A stretch of 32,581 nucleotides of DNA from Sphaerisporangium perillae (GTDB lineage: Bacteria; Actinomycetota; Actinomycetes; Streptosporangiales; Streptosporangiaceae): positions 1 through 32,581 of the forward strand of contig NZ_JALLPO010000070.1 in NCBI RefSeq assembly GCF_023276435.1, read 5' to 3'. The first letter of the stretch is position 1; each line of letters starts with the position of its first letter. The notes below the pieces were generated by a model. That model did not search any database. It was given only the letters and a program-made list of their open reading frames with translations, and was not told the origin of the DNA. This document shows, piece after piece, positions 1 to 6,535 of the stretch. Position numbers and translations under genes: made by a program.

Positions 1-244
1 GCCATGGCCGAGCCGAGCCTTTCGGGCGGCAGCTCATCCCGCATGATGCTGATCCCGAGCGGGATAACGCCGATCCCGCATCCCTGCAGAACCCGCCCGG
101 CGACCACCGGGACCAGGCCGTCGGACAGGGCGCAGACCGCCGACCCGATCACCATGAGCCCGAGGCTCCCGAGCAGCACCCGCCGCTTGCCGTACAGGTC
201 GCCGAGCCTGCCGCTGACCGGGTTGCAGACGGCGGCGGCCAGCA
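1..244. repeat. Exact direct repeat, copy 1 (MFS gene segment)
   Basis: By eye, bases 1-244 equal bases 6818-7061 with no mismatch. Past 244 the two copies share only scattered bases up to the GTGATCACC at 253-261 (7070-7078) and then diverge completely. The repeat probably continues beyond the left edge, because copy 2 holds about 20 more bases of MFS sequence on that side. Confidence 0.9.
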
Positions 245-605
245 ACGTGGAGGTGATCACCCACGACGCGTTCGAGGCGGAGGTGTGCAGCAGGCGCGGC
301 AGGTCGGGGATGATCGGAACGACGATGGTCTGCATCAGCGACACGACGATGCCGCACAGCGCCAGCACGGTCACCACACTCCCCGGCGCCCGCACCCGGC
401 CGGACGCCCGCCCCTCCCCCGGCGGCGCGGACGCCCGCTGCCCGGCCGGCGCCCGCGACCCCGTCCTGCCCGGCGCCCGGGAGTCCCCCTCGACGCCGGA
501 CTCATCCCCGCCACCGGGAGCGCCGACTCCCGAAACCGAACCGCTCACAGACAGCCCCCGATCGGCGATCACCAAGTTGCAGGCATTAGCACGATACATA
601 CCCAT
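1..605 (-). CDS. MFS drug-exporter-like protein (DHA2 type), partial: C-terminal part off the left edge
   Basis: The reading frame is open from the ATG at 605 to the window edge, about 200 residues. After a disordered Gly/Pro/Ser/Arg-rich head of roughly 85 residues come the first membrane helices and the MFS loop signature GRLGDLYGKRR, then VAGRVLQGCGIGVIP and ISIMRDELPPERLGSAMA, which are typical of the 12-14 helix drug:H+ antiporter-2 group. The start was chosen because GGGGAG lies 9 bases upstream. Export of a small toxic compound is family knowledge; the substrate cannot be read from this piece. The last 244 bases before the edge recur exactly at 6818-7061. Confidence 0.75.
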   Translation of the reverse strand, partial: MGMYRANACNLVIADRGLSVSGSVSGVGAPGGGDESGVEGDSRAPGRTGSRAPAGQRASAPPGEGRASGRVRAPGSVVTVLALCGIVVSLMQTIVVPIIPDLPRLLHTSASNASWVITSTLLAAAVCNPVSGRLGDLYGKRRVLLGSLGLMVIGSAVCALSDGLVPVVAGRVLQGCGIGVIPLGISIMRDELPPERLGSAM

Positions 606-655
606 TGATCACGACTCCCCGTATGAAGCGGGGCCGCGCATGAACGGGGGCTTCA

Positions 656-784
656 TCAAAGCAGCGGGCTGAGTGGGCCGGTATGGGACACGTACAACGC
701 GTCACGGGCACGGGTGCAGGCCACGAATAGAAGGCACCGCTCACGCTGCAGGTCTTGCAGGTGCGTGACCGAGTCCTCTTCCAG
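656..784 (-). pseudogene. C-terminal remnant of a UvrD/Rep-type superfamily 1 helicase
   Basis: The minus strand reads into LQRERCLLFVACTRARDALYVS and stops at TGA (656-658). This matches helicase motif VI of UvrD/PcrA-type enzymes, where the Arg residues of VA-TRAR contact ATP. Only about 40 residues survive. The upstream side changes around 784 into sequence that codes on the other strand, so all other helicase motifs are missing. It is a relic of an actinobacterial UvrD-like ATPase with no start of its own, ending about 50 bases downstream of the MFS start (both are read leftwards). Confidence 0.6.
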
Positions 785-844
785 TGGGGACTCCGCTGGC
801 CCGAGACCGGCGGCAAGGTCGTCTGGGCCGAGATCGAACGCTGA
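779..844 (+). pseudogene. C-terminal remnant of an HATPase (anti-sigma kinase-like) gene
   Basis: The plus strand encodes WGLRWPETGGKVVWAEIER followed by TGA (842-844). It matches the C-terminus of the intact HATPase at 4656-5159, which has WGVEEREAAGKVVWSEF at the same place. About 20 residues remain. The ATP-binding N, G1 and G2 boxes are absent, so it cannot act. It lies directly before a decayed copy of the small gene that also follows the intact HATPase, so the two once formed the same pair. Confidence 0.6.
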
Positions 845-896
845 TGGCCGCCGGAGGAGGAAGCGACCGTTTCCGCACGAGCTCGGGTGTCAACTG

Positions 897-1075
897 ATGA
901 CGTTCGATGCCGATCTCCGCCGTGCTGCTGAGAGCATTGAGCGGGACAACCCCGGCTGGGCGGTCATCTGGGCCCCTGGCGGCGGCGGTTCTGCGCGTTC
1001 TCCCGTGAGGCGAGGACAGCCGACCTGATCATGGAGGCCACCGCGCCGCAGCAGCGGGACGCCATCAAGCGCCCC
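897..1075 (+). pseudogene. Frameshifted copy of the small HATPase-partner gene
   Basis: From the ATG at 897 the frame gives MTFDADLRRAAESIERDNPG then WAVIWAP, aligning to MRFDDDLSQIASALQQENPG then WVVMWAS of the intact gene at 5149. One base is then missing within CCCCTGGCGGCGG (about 976-988). The rest of the family sequence, FCAFSREARTADLIMEATAP, continues in the next frame. Beyond about 1075 the similarity is lost in a Pro/Arg-rich stretch. The break is visible by comparing 5221-5245 with 970-994. It is a broken paralog and probably makes only a short truncated peptide. Confidence 0.65.
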
Positions 1076-1114
1076 CGCCGCCCGCCCCCACCCGCGCCGC
1101 AAGTAACGCGGAGA

Positions 1115-1400
1115 GTTCCTACCTTCGCCGTCAAAGAGGCCGCCTACGTATGGCAGATTGAGCACGTCGACGAGTGCGCCGACGCCGGTCGGCGTTCCAC
1201 GTGCGGCCGGCCATCGCCGTGGTGAGTGACTCGGCCGAGAGCTCCGCCGCGCCTGGCCGCGGGACATGCGCCGCCCGGCGCCGTGCGAGCAGGAGTTGTA
1301 CGGGGCCGTGTTCTTCAACTCGGTCACGATGTAGGACCGGGTGCCCATCGATCCTGGGATGACTCCCTCGTCGCCGGTGGAGACGGTGGCGTATCCGTAC
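1115..1400 (-). pseudogene. rtcB: Decayed fragment of an RtcB-type RNA ligase
   Basis: The minus strand encodes DEGVIPGSMGTRSYIV and, about 15 residues later, NSCSHGAGRRMSR. These are the two hallmark blocks around the GMP-linked active-site His of RtcB, the 3'-phosphate RNA ligase. Downstream the match continues only in another frame (MAGRTWNAD) and then in weak form (ALVD), so there are several frameshifts and the C-terminus is lost. The N-terminal half with its metal-binding Cys/His residues is absent; bases 1401-1560 show no convincing gene. The original protein would have taken part in RNA repair; this piece cannot. Confidence 0.6.
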
Positions 1401-1560
1401 CGGGTGGAGCCGACCTCTCGTCCTGGCCGGCCGACACCGTTGAGGAGTGGTTCTCCCCCGGCACTATGACCGACCGATACCTGGACCTCTCCCACCGCAC
1501 CGGGCTCGTCGTCATCGCTTCACCCGCGAAGCCACACGGTCAGCCATGCGTGAACGCGCG

Positions 1561-2004
1561 TCATTTGTACTGCCCGGTGATCGTCCACCAGCACTGTTCC
1601 AGCCACCAGCGCAGCGCACGGATCGTCGCCCGGGCACGCAACCAGATCGGAAGGCGGGAATGCGGGGTGAAGATCCACACATCTGCGGCGACGCTGTCGG
1701 CGTGTTCCTTGATCTCCTGGTCGGGGCTTCGCAGCAGCGCGCGAAGCACCTCCAGCGTCGGCCGGTCGACCTCACCCGTCAGCCGCACCATGTGGCTCAG
1801 TGCGGTCAATCCTTGCAGGCGGGTCTCCTTGCTGCCCGAGTGCAGGGCACGCAGGACCAGCGGGCCGACCCTGCCCGCGTCGGGCACCGACAAGGACACC
1901 CCTATGAGCGCGATCCCGACGAAGCGCTCTCCCCGCTCGAACGCGTCCTCGACCTCCGCCGGATCGTCACACCCGCTGAGATCGCTGCCGTTCTCCCAAT
2001 CCAA
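1561..2004 (-). CDS. Small HEAT-like repeat protein, function unknown
   Basis: About 147 residues, acidic at the N-terminus (SGCDDPAEVEDAFERGERF). It then has two or three short helical repeats (VLRALHSGSKETRLQGLTAL; VLRALLRSPDQEIKEHADSV) with the spacing of HEAT or armadillo repeats. There are no membrane segments or catalytic motifs. The ATG at 2013 directly abuts AGGAG, which is too close for initiation, so the TTG at 2004 (nine bases from GGAG) is preferred. Such lone repeat proteins often bind other proteins, and some act as immunity or adaptor proteins, but that is inference. It ends cleanly at TGA and looks intact. Confidence 0.55.
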   Translation of the reverse strand: MDWENGSDLSGCDDPAEVEDAFERGERFVGIALIGVSLSVPDAGRVGPLVLRALHSGSKETRLQGLTALSHMVRLTGEVDRPTLEVLRALLRSPDQEIKEHADSVAADVWIFTPHSRLPIWLRARATIRALRWWLEQCWWTITGQYK

Positions 2005-2038
2005 GCGCCTCATCTCCTACGTTAATGCCCATGTGCGC

Positions 2039-2604
2039 TTAGCACTTCGCAGGTAGATCTTTATTGCGGCCACAGAAATAATACTCCATGGCTATTCGCA
2101 ATGCCCTTGCCCGTCCGTCGCTGACATAGTCGACAAGGAAGGCCGAAGTGTAGCCGCTGGCGTCGCCCGGGTAGTAGGAAAGCTGTAATACTAACTCGGT
2201 GCGTGGCTGCACCGGCGTTTCACCGTGCGCACATTTCTGTGTGACTTCACGGTTATCTTTGGACAGACCCTTGCGCTGGATGGTTGTAGATAGTCTCCAT
2301 TTCCAGCAACATCCTTGTTGGATGAACCGTCGAGAGGGAGGAGCACGAAACCTTCGAGGCGTATCCCTCCCCGCGGATTCTCTAACCGCACATTTCTTAC
2401 GGTAACCGATCCGCGCCGATCCAAGCATAGACGTAGGCCACCGTACACATAGGGTTGACCGGGTACGCTTTCGCTCATGCCCTCGCCAGTAATAACACCT
2501 CCGCCGCCCAGCCATTCCAGCGTAGGCCCTGCGTGGGCAACGTCCGCGCAGCCTGGTGCCACGATCAGCGCGAGGCATGCGAGGACCACGCGGACGTTTC
2601 CCAT
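2039..2604 (-). pseudogene. Frameshifted gene for a secreted protein of unknown function
   Basis: ATG at 2604 has AGGAG nine bases upstream. The protein starts MGNVRVVLACLALIVAPGCA, a signal peptide with a possible but poor lipobox at Cys19. It continues in frame to about 2285 (GNGDYLQPSSA). There the sensible sequence jumps one frame (KGLSKDNREVTQKCAHGE, then LVLQLSYYPGDASGYTSAF) and runs to TAA at 2039. One extra A in the CAAGG near 2280 would restore one protein of about 188 residues. The remaining possibilities are a true mutation, a sequencing error or -1 frameshifting. Base composition is lower in GC than the neighbours, which suggests foreign origin. I do not recognise the family. Confidence 0.55.
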
Positions 2605-2616
2605 GTCTGGCAGCTC

Positions 2617-2820
2617 CTATAGTCGTACCTTGTGAGAATGGAGGTTATCTGCGTAAACGATATCAAGAGGATCGGCCTTCTCGAGCTCTTCTGCGAGAAC
2701 CGCGAAAGTCTTCGAGAATCGCCGTCGTAGTATGTCAATGACCATTCGCCCCTCGGACACCGTATCGATATTCCAAAATGGCTCTCTGTACGGCCCCTCA
2801 TTTCGATCTTGATCGTCCAC
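2617..2820 (-). CDS. 67-residue hypothetical protein
   Basis: The GTG start at 2820 has AGGAAGAGAG a few bases upstream. The product has a compact sequence (WNIDTVSEGRMVIDILRRRF, FAVLAEELEKADPLDIVYAD) with predicted alpha-helical stretches, and no signal peptide or membrane segment. It ends 12 bases before the start of the secreted-protein gene, so the two probably share a transcript. The codon just before its GTG is the TAA of another short open stretch (2821-2907, ending GIFKTILRKRD). That stretch has no start of its own and may be the tail of a lost upstream gene. The function is unknown and I recognise no family. Confidence 0.5.
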   Translation of the reverse strand: MDDQDRNEGPYREPFWNIDTVSEGRMVIDILRRRFSKTFAVLAEELEKADPLDIVYADNLHSHKVRL

Positions 2821-2877
2821 TTAATCTCTCTTCCTCAGGATCGTTTTGAAGATACCGTTGGGCTTGATTTGATACAC

Positions 2878-2992
2878 CTCCCCCGAGCGATCCCGGCCCG
2901 GACTCCTTCAACTCGGCCACCAGCGGTACCGAGGTGGAACCGGAGCGGGAGCAAGTCTTCGACGACGGGCTGTTCCCCCAGATGGTGCGCTG
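2878..2992 (+). pseudogene. Possible plus-strand coding remnant, family unknown
   Basis: A frame with strongly G/C third positions reads PDSFNSATSGTEVEPEREQ then VFDDGLFPQMVR and ends at TAG shortly after. It has no start codon, because an in-frame TGA lies upstream near the poly-Pro stretch. The codon bias argues that it was once translated, perhaps as the tail of a protein now lost. The opposite strand also has open frames here, so the call is weak. Confidence 0.25.
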
Positions 2993-3153
2993 TTCTAGGA
3001 CAACCGTTAGGTAGGGAGGTGTGGCTGCACGTCCCCGGCGCCCTCCGCCGCCGGGCCCTCGTAGCATCCATCCGTGATCGCTGGGAACCAACCGATAGAG
3101 TGGCACTCATTGCTTACTACTATGCCACCTAAGCCACTTCGGAGTTGATCTCT

Positions 3154-3699
3154 ATGGGCACTCTCGGCGAGTGGATCGGCAGTTCTACAAGCTATCTGTC
3201 GCCACGCGCTCCAGGACAGAGGGACGCCTGGTCGGAGGAACTTATCGAAACTGGCAGGTCCGGCTCTCAGCACCTTCGAGAGGTGGCCGAGATCGCACCA
3301 CCCGCTCAGGTGGCTCAAGCTTTGGGGATGGAGGCAGGTGGCACTGTCGTCGTTCGACGTCGGATGATGCTTGTCGACGAGCGGCCTGTAGAACTGACCG
3401 ATTCGTACTACCCTGCAACGGTCGCGGCAGGCACGCCCCTCGCGGAGGCAAAGAAGATCCCTGGTGGGGCTCCAACTCTCCTTGCGGAAATCGGCTATTC
3501 CCCTGATGAGGTGTACGAAGACATCTCCATCAGGGCCCCCACAAGGGAGGAAGCCGACCTTCTCCACGTGCAGGACGAATCCCTGGTCGTTGTGCTTTTC
3601 AGGGTCGTCATGGCGGCGGGGCGCATACCGTTCGAGGCTTCGGTGATGACGATGCTTCCCGAAGGACGCCACTTCCGCTACCGGTTCAAGGCGAGATGA
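3154..3699 (+). CDS. UTRA-domain protein lacking a DNA-binding domain
   Basis: About 181 residues matching the effector-binding UTRA domain of HutC/GntR-type regulators. After a short N-terminal segment (GEWIGSSTSYLSP) come LREVAEIAPPAQVAQALGME, VVVRRRMMLVDERPVELTDS and YPATVAAGTPL, and a C-terminal block VVLFRVVMAAGRIPFEASVM. No winged-helix HTH is visible ahead of it, and the upstream DNA does not encode one in any frame I could find. ATG at 3154 has GGAG nine bases upstream; a TTG at 3145 is also possible. It ends three bases before the full GntR-type gene, so the two are co-transcribed. It may be a truncated duplicate kept as a ligand-binding or dimerising modulator, which is inference. 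Confidence 0.7.
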   Translation: MGTLGEWIGSSTSYLSPRAPGQRDAWSEELIETGRSGSQHLREVAEIAPPAQVAQALGMEAGGTVVVRRRMMLVDERPVELTDSYYPATVAAGTPLAEAKKIPGGAPTLLAEIGYSPDEVYEDISIRAPTREEADLLHVQDESLVVVLFRVVMAAGRIPFEASVMTMLPEGRHFRYRFKAR

Positions 3700-3702
3700 T
3701 CC

Positions 3703-4470
3703 ATGACGAAGAAGACCGATGTCCGTCCCCGCCACCAGCAGATCGCAGCGGAGATCCGTGCGTTGATCATGTCAGGAGACCTGGCTCCAGGTACGCGTCT
3801 GCCAACGACCCAACAACTGATGGCCCAGTACAGCGTGACCAGTCAGACCGTACAACGGACCCTCAACGTGCTGAAGGACGAAGGTTTCGTCGTCGGACGA
3901 GCCGGCGTGGGAGTCTACGTGCGCGACGAGCCCGCGTTGGCCATCGTTCCCGCTTCCTACATGCCTCCGCCGCCTGAAGGCCAGGCCTATCCGTGGGCGA
4001 CCGAGGCGGCCAAGCAGTCGCGGCAGGGAACCATAAAGCTTCTCGATGTAAGTGAGGTTGAGCCACCCGCGGCCGTTGCTCATGCATTCGGCCTGGCTGA
4101 GGGCGAAAGAGTGTCGGTGCGGCATCAACTTCTGACGCTCAACGACGCGCCCACCGAGTTGGCGTGGATCTATCATCCGCTTTCCATCTCCACAGGTACT
4201 CGGCTCATAGAACGCCGAAGGATCCTTGGTGGCTCCGCACGGCTGCTCACCGGGTTGGGGTACCCACCACGCCACTCAGTGGACAGGCTCTCTGTACGGC
4301 TCCCCACCTCCGAAGAGCTGGAGGTCTTGGAACTACCTGACGATGTGCCGGTATTGCGTACATTCCGAACGGTCTATACGGATGATAATCGGCCGATCGA
4401 GGCTCAAATACTGATTAAGGGCGGCCATCTCTACGAACTGGTCTACCAGCAGGATCTGCCTCGTACCTGA
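3703..4470 (+). CDS. GntR family (HutC subfamily) transcriptional regulator
   Basis: 255 residues. The N-terminal winged helix (about 10-75) has the canonical pattern RHQQIAAEIRALIMSGDLAPG, LPTTQQLMAQYSVTSQTVQR, then the wing GFVVGRAGVGVYV. The UTRA ligand-binding domain fills about 105-250 (SARLLTGLGYPPRHSVDRLS). Family knowledge: a dimeric repressor released by a small ligand. The gene follows the UTRA-only gene by three bases and ends 185 bases before the HATPase gene, whose promoter region holds a palindrome that could be its operator. The ligand cannot be told from sequence. GC content is somewhat lower than in the rhamnose region. Confidence 0.85.
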   Translation: MTKKTDVRPRHQQIAAEIRALIMSGDLAPGTRLPTTQQLMAQYSVTSQTVQRTLNVLKDEGFVVGRAGVGVYVRDEPALAIVPASYMPPPPEGQAYPWATEAAKQSRQGTIKLLDVSEVEPPAAVAHAFGLAEGERVSVRHQLLTLNDAPTELAWIYHPLSISTGTRLIERRRILGGSARLLTGLGYPPRHSVDRLSVRLPTSEELEVLELPDDVPVLRTFRTVYTDDNRPIEAQILIKGGHLYELVYQQDLPRT

Positions 4471-4520
4471 CTCTTACCTGCGATCACCTCTTTCCAGGTA
4501 GTGGCACACAGCCGCCTGAC

Positions 4521-4545
4521 GCCTTGCTACATTAGCGGCTAAGGC
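4521..4545. promoter_or_regulatory. Candidate operator: TTAGCGGCTAA palindrome inside GCCTT..AAGGC arms
   Basis: TTAGCGGCTAA (4532-4542) is a perfect 11-base palindrome with a central G. It sits in a wider inverted pair GCCTT (4521-4525) and AAGGC (4541-4545). It lies between the GntR-type gene and the HATPase gene, about 115 bases before the latter. HutC-type regulators bind short AT-containing palindromes of this kind. The link to the upstream regulator rests on position only. Confidence 0.4.
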
Positions 4546-4570
4546 AATAAACAGTTCGGATCATAAAGAA

Positions 4571-4620
4571 GCCTCGGCGGTACCACCGAGAGGTGCGCTA
4601 ACACCGCTCTCCGCCGAGGC
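4571..4620 (+). promoter_or_regulatory. Long leader hairpin ahead of the HATPase gene
   Basis: GCCTCGGCGG (4571-4580) pairs perfectly with CCGCCGAGGC (4611-4620). Inside, GAG/CTC and GGTG (4592-4595) with CACC (4602-4605) add an inner stem with the loop CGCTAA. There is no run of T afterwards. It lies 35 bases before the ATG and ends about 25 bases before the AAGGAG at 4645-4650. It could act as a factor-dependent terminator, an attenuator or an mRNA stabiliser. Confidence 0.55.
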
Positions 4621-4655
4621 CTGAGCATCAGCCCAACCTCGCCAAAGGAGTTCTG

Positions 4656-5159
4656 ATGCAAGACCAGGCTATCCCGCATGAGGTGCCACAGAGCACCGGA
4701 GCCATCGGTGCCGCCCTTGACTTCCGGGGTGACGCCAAAGCGTTCGAGAGCTCCCCCGTGACGGTCAAGGACGCAAGAGACTTCGTGTCCGGCACCTTGA
4801 GCGCCTGGGGGCTGACCACGCGCCTCGATGACGTACGCCTATGCGTCTCGGAACTTGCCACAAACGCCCTCGTCCACGGCGACATCGACGGGCACGGCTA
4901 CACGGTCGACGTAACCGCCACACACGAACTCGTCCGGGTGGAGGTACGCGACCGTAGCAAGCACCACCCCCGCGCTCGCACCCCCGACGACACCGATACT
5001 TCCGGGCGGGGGCTGCTGCTGGTCAGCGTACTGTCCGACGCCTGGGGCGTCGAAGAGCGGGAAGCGGCAGGCAAGGTCGTTTGGTCGGAGTTCAAGCTGG
5101 GCGGATCAGCAAGGACGTCCGGCAGTCAGCCGCTCGAAGGTTCGCATTATGCGATTTGA
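4656..5159 (+). CDS. ATP-binding protein (HATPase, RsbW/anti-sigma kinase-like)
   Basis: 167 residues, a single GHKL ATPase fold. The N box SELATNALVHG (Glu66, Asn70) carries the Mg2+-binding Asn. The G1 box is VEVRDRS (about 95-101) and the G2 box GRGLLLV (117-123). It has no dimerisation/phosphoacceptor domain and no membrane segment. Proteins of this type in actinomycetes are usually annotated as ATP-binding or anti-sigma-factor kinases; most have no known partner. The start has AAGGAG about five bases upstream. The stop overlaps the ATG of the next gene by 11 bases, so the two are translationally coupled. A decayed relative of both lies at 779-1075. Confidence 0.8.
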   Translation: MQDQAIPHEVPQSTGAIGAALDFRGDAKAFESSPVTVKDARDFVSGTLSAWGLTTRLDDVRLCVSELATNALVHGDIDGHGYTVDVTATHELVRVEVRDRSKHHPRARTPDDTDTSGRGLLLVSVLSDAWGVEEREAAGKVVWSEFKLGGSARTSGSQPLEGSHYAI

Positions 5160-5394
5160 CGACGACCTATCGCAGATCGCCTCCGCTCTCCAGCAGGAGA
5201 ACCCAGGCTGGGTCGTCATGTGGGCCTCTTGGCGGCGGAAGTTCTGCGCCTTCTCCCGCGAAGCCCTGACGGCGAGTCTGATCGTCGAAGCCGCCAGTCC
5301 GGAACGGCTCGGCGTTCTCATGCGCCAGGTGGAAGCCGAGATCCACAACGCACGCATTCGGGGAGCGCAGGAGACGGGTCAGCAGTCATGCTGA
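5149..5394 (+). CDS. Small conserved partner of the HATPase, unknown function
   Basis: 81 residues: an N-terminal acidic helix (MRFDDDLSQIASALQQENPG), a Trp-rich core (WVVMWASWRRKFCAFSR) and a C-terminal helix (LGVLMRQVEAEIHNARIRG). There is no signal peptide or membrane segment. The gene begins inside the end of the HATPase gene (11-base overlap), a strong sign that the products are made together. A frameshifted copy at 897-1075 also follows an HATPase remnant, so the pair was inherited as a unit at least twice. It could be a partner or regulator of the kinase; that is inference. Its 3' end overlaps the convergent DUF6082-like gene by nine bases. Confidence 0.6.
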   Translation: MRFDDDLSQIASALQQENPGWVVMWASWRRKFCAFSREALTASLIVEAASPERLGVLMRQVEAEIHNARIRGAQETGQQSC

Positions 5395-5922
5395 GCTGCC
5401 GGGACGGTCGCGCCCGGACAGGAGGCGGCGAAGGATCCCGGTCAACACGGCACCGGCCAGCAGGGCGACGACAGGCCACATCGGCCACACGCGGGGAGCA
5501 GATCGGGAGCGTGATTCCGGCGCGGGAGGGGGGACGTAAGACGTTCTAGCGCGCCGGTACTCCTCGTCGAGGAGTTCGTGGAAGTGACGCTCGCGCCGCG
5601 TGGAGGTGCTGCTGATCCGCAGAAGCATCCTGAGTGCCTGCTCGCGGGTTGCCTTGGCCTCACGGGCCTGCAGGAGCAGCGACACTGAGACACCGATGAG
5701 GGCCAGTACCGACAGGATCGCCGAGGCCGCCCTGTACGTCTGACCGATGAAGCTGAGCCTTTCCCAATCCTGCGCTTGCCCGTCCAGCCGTTCGAGCATG
5801 AGCGGGGACAGTGCGACCAGGGAGGACATCAGGAAGATCACGATCAGTAGCAGGGTGGTGATGAGCGCGCGCCGAGGAAGGCCCCGAGCGGGTAGCCGAG
5901 CGTAGAGGCGGGATAACGGCAC
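5386..5922 (-). CDS. DUF6082-like membrane protein, probably internally deleted
   Basis: 178 residues from a GTG at 5922. It has two N-terminal membrane segments (ALITTLLLIVIFLMSSLVAL; ASAILSVLALIGVSVSLLLQ) separated by ERLDGQAQDWERLSFIGQTY, then AREAKATREQALR. This layout matches the actinobacterial DUF6082 family as I recall it. That family normally continues with a soluble block around a Cys-Trp-Gly motif before its tail; here REQALR passes almost at once to a tail-like HFHELLDEEYRRA. A third hydrophobic segment (MWPVVALLAGAVLTGILRRL) ends the protein, which is unusual. It follows the broken DUF6879-like gene by 17 bases. The role is unknown. Confidence 0.55.
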   Translation of the reverse strand: MPLSRLYARLPARGLPRRALITTLLLIVIFLMSSLVALSPLMLERLDGQAQDWERLSFIGQTYRAASAILSVLALIGVSVSLLLQAREAKATREQALRMLLRISSTSTRRERHFHELLDEEYRRARTSYVPPPAPESRSRSAPRVWPMWPVVALLAGAVLTGILRRLLSGRDRPGSSA

Positions 5923-5939
5923 GGCGGACGCTTCTACGA

Positions 5940-6535
5940 TCAGCCGGCGATCGCCGGGGGCGGCAGCGGCGCGATCTCCCGGTCGAAGTAGCTCAGCAGC
6001 GCCTCCCCCTTGCCGTACAGTTCCGCGAGCTCCGCGCGGCAGGCCTCGAACACCTTCGGATCTTCGATTCTCCGGGCCCCTTCGAGGATCCCGGTCTCGT
6101 CGTACAGGACCTCGTACATCACCAGCGAGCCCACCAGCACCACCTCTGGCAGCTCGGCGGTGGTCTCAGGTGGGCGACGGCGTCGGCGGGAAGGACGCGG
6201 ATCTTCGCGCCCGCCTCCACGCGGAGCTTGAGGATCTGCATCTCCCACTGAAGATAGGGGGTCACCGGATGGTGCACGATGCGAAGCCGGCGCAGCTCCG
6301 GACCGGAACCTGAGCCCATCGCCTCGCGCATCTCTTCCACCAGGGCCAGCGCACGCTTCCAGTCGCCCTCGATCATGGCCACCCAGCTGGGAACATCCGG
6401 CTCCTGGAAGTGCTGTGCGCGCTCCAGCTTCCACAGCGCCTCATCGCCGAGCCTGTCGAAGTAGCGCCAGAACTCGTCGAGATAGGCAGGAGCGTCCAGA
6501 CGATGGCCGGGGATGTCACGAACCTGGTCAAGCAT
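5940..6535 (-). pseudogene. DUF6879-like gene broken by a frameshift
   Basis: From ATG 6535 the protein reads YLDEFWRYFDRLGDEALWKL, FQEPDVPSWVAMIEGDWKRA and PVTPYLQWEMQILKLRVEAG, typical of the actinobacterial DUF6879 family. Near 6175 the frame is lost. The family C-terminus (ELPEVVLVGSLVMYEVLYDE, ending FDREIAPLPPPA) continues in another frame to TGA at 5940. One missing G (CTGAGACC for CTGGAGACC, giving HLETTAELPEVV) explains the break. The intact product would be about 198 residues. In actinomycetes such genes usually follow an XRE-type regulator; here the preceding gene is reduced to a short tail. The biochemical role is unknown. Confidence 0.7.

Noticed and set aside
624..655. Short inverted repeat TGAAGC/GCTTCA near the MFS start
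   Set aside because: Only six paired bases with a 20-base loop; expected by chance at this GC content.
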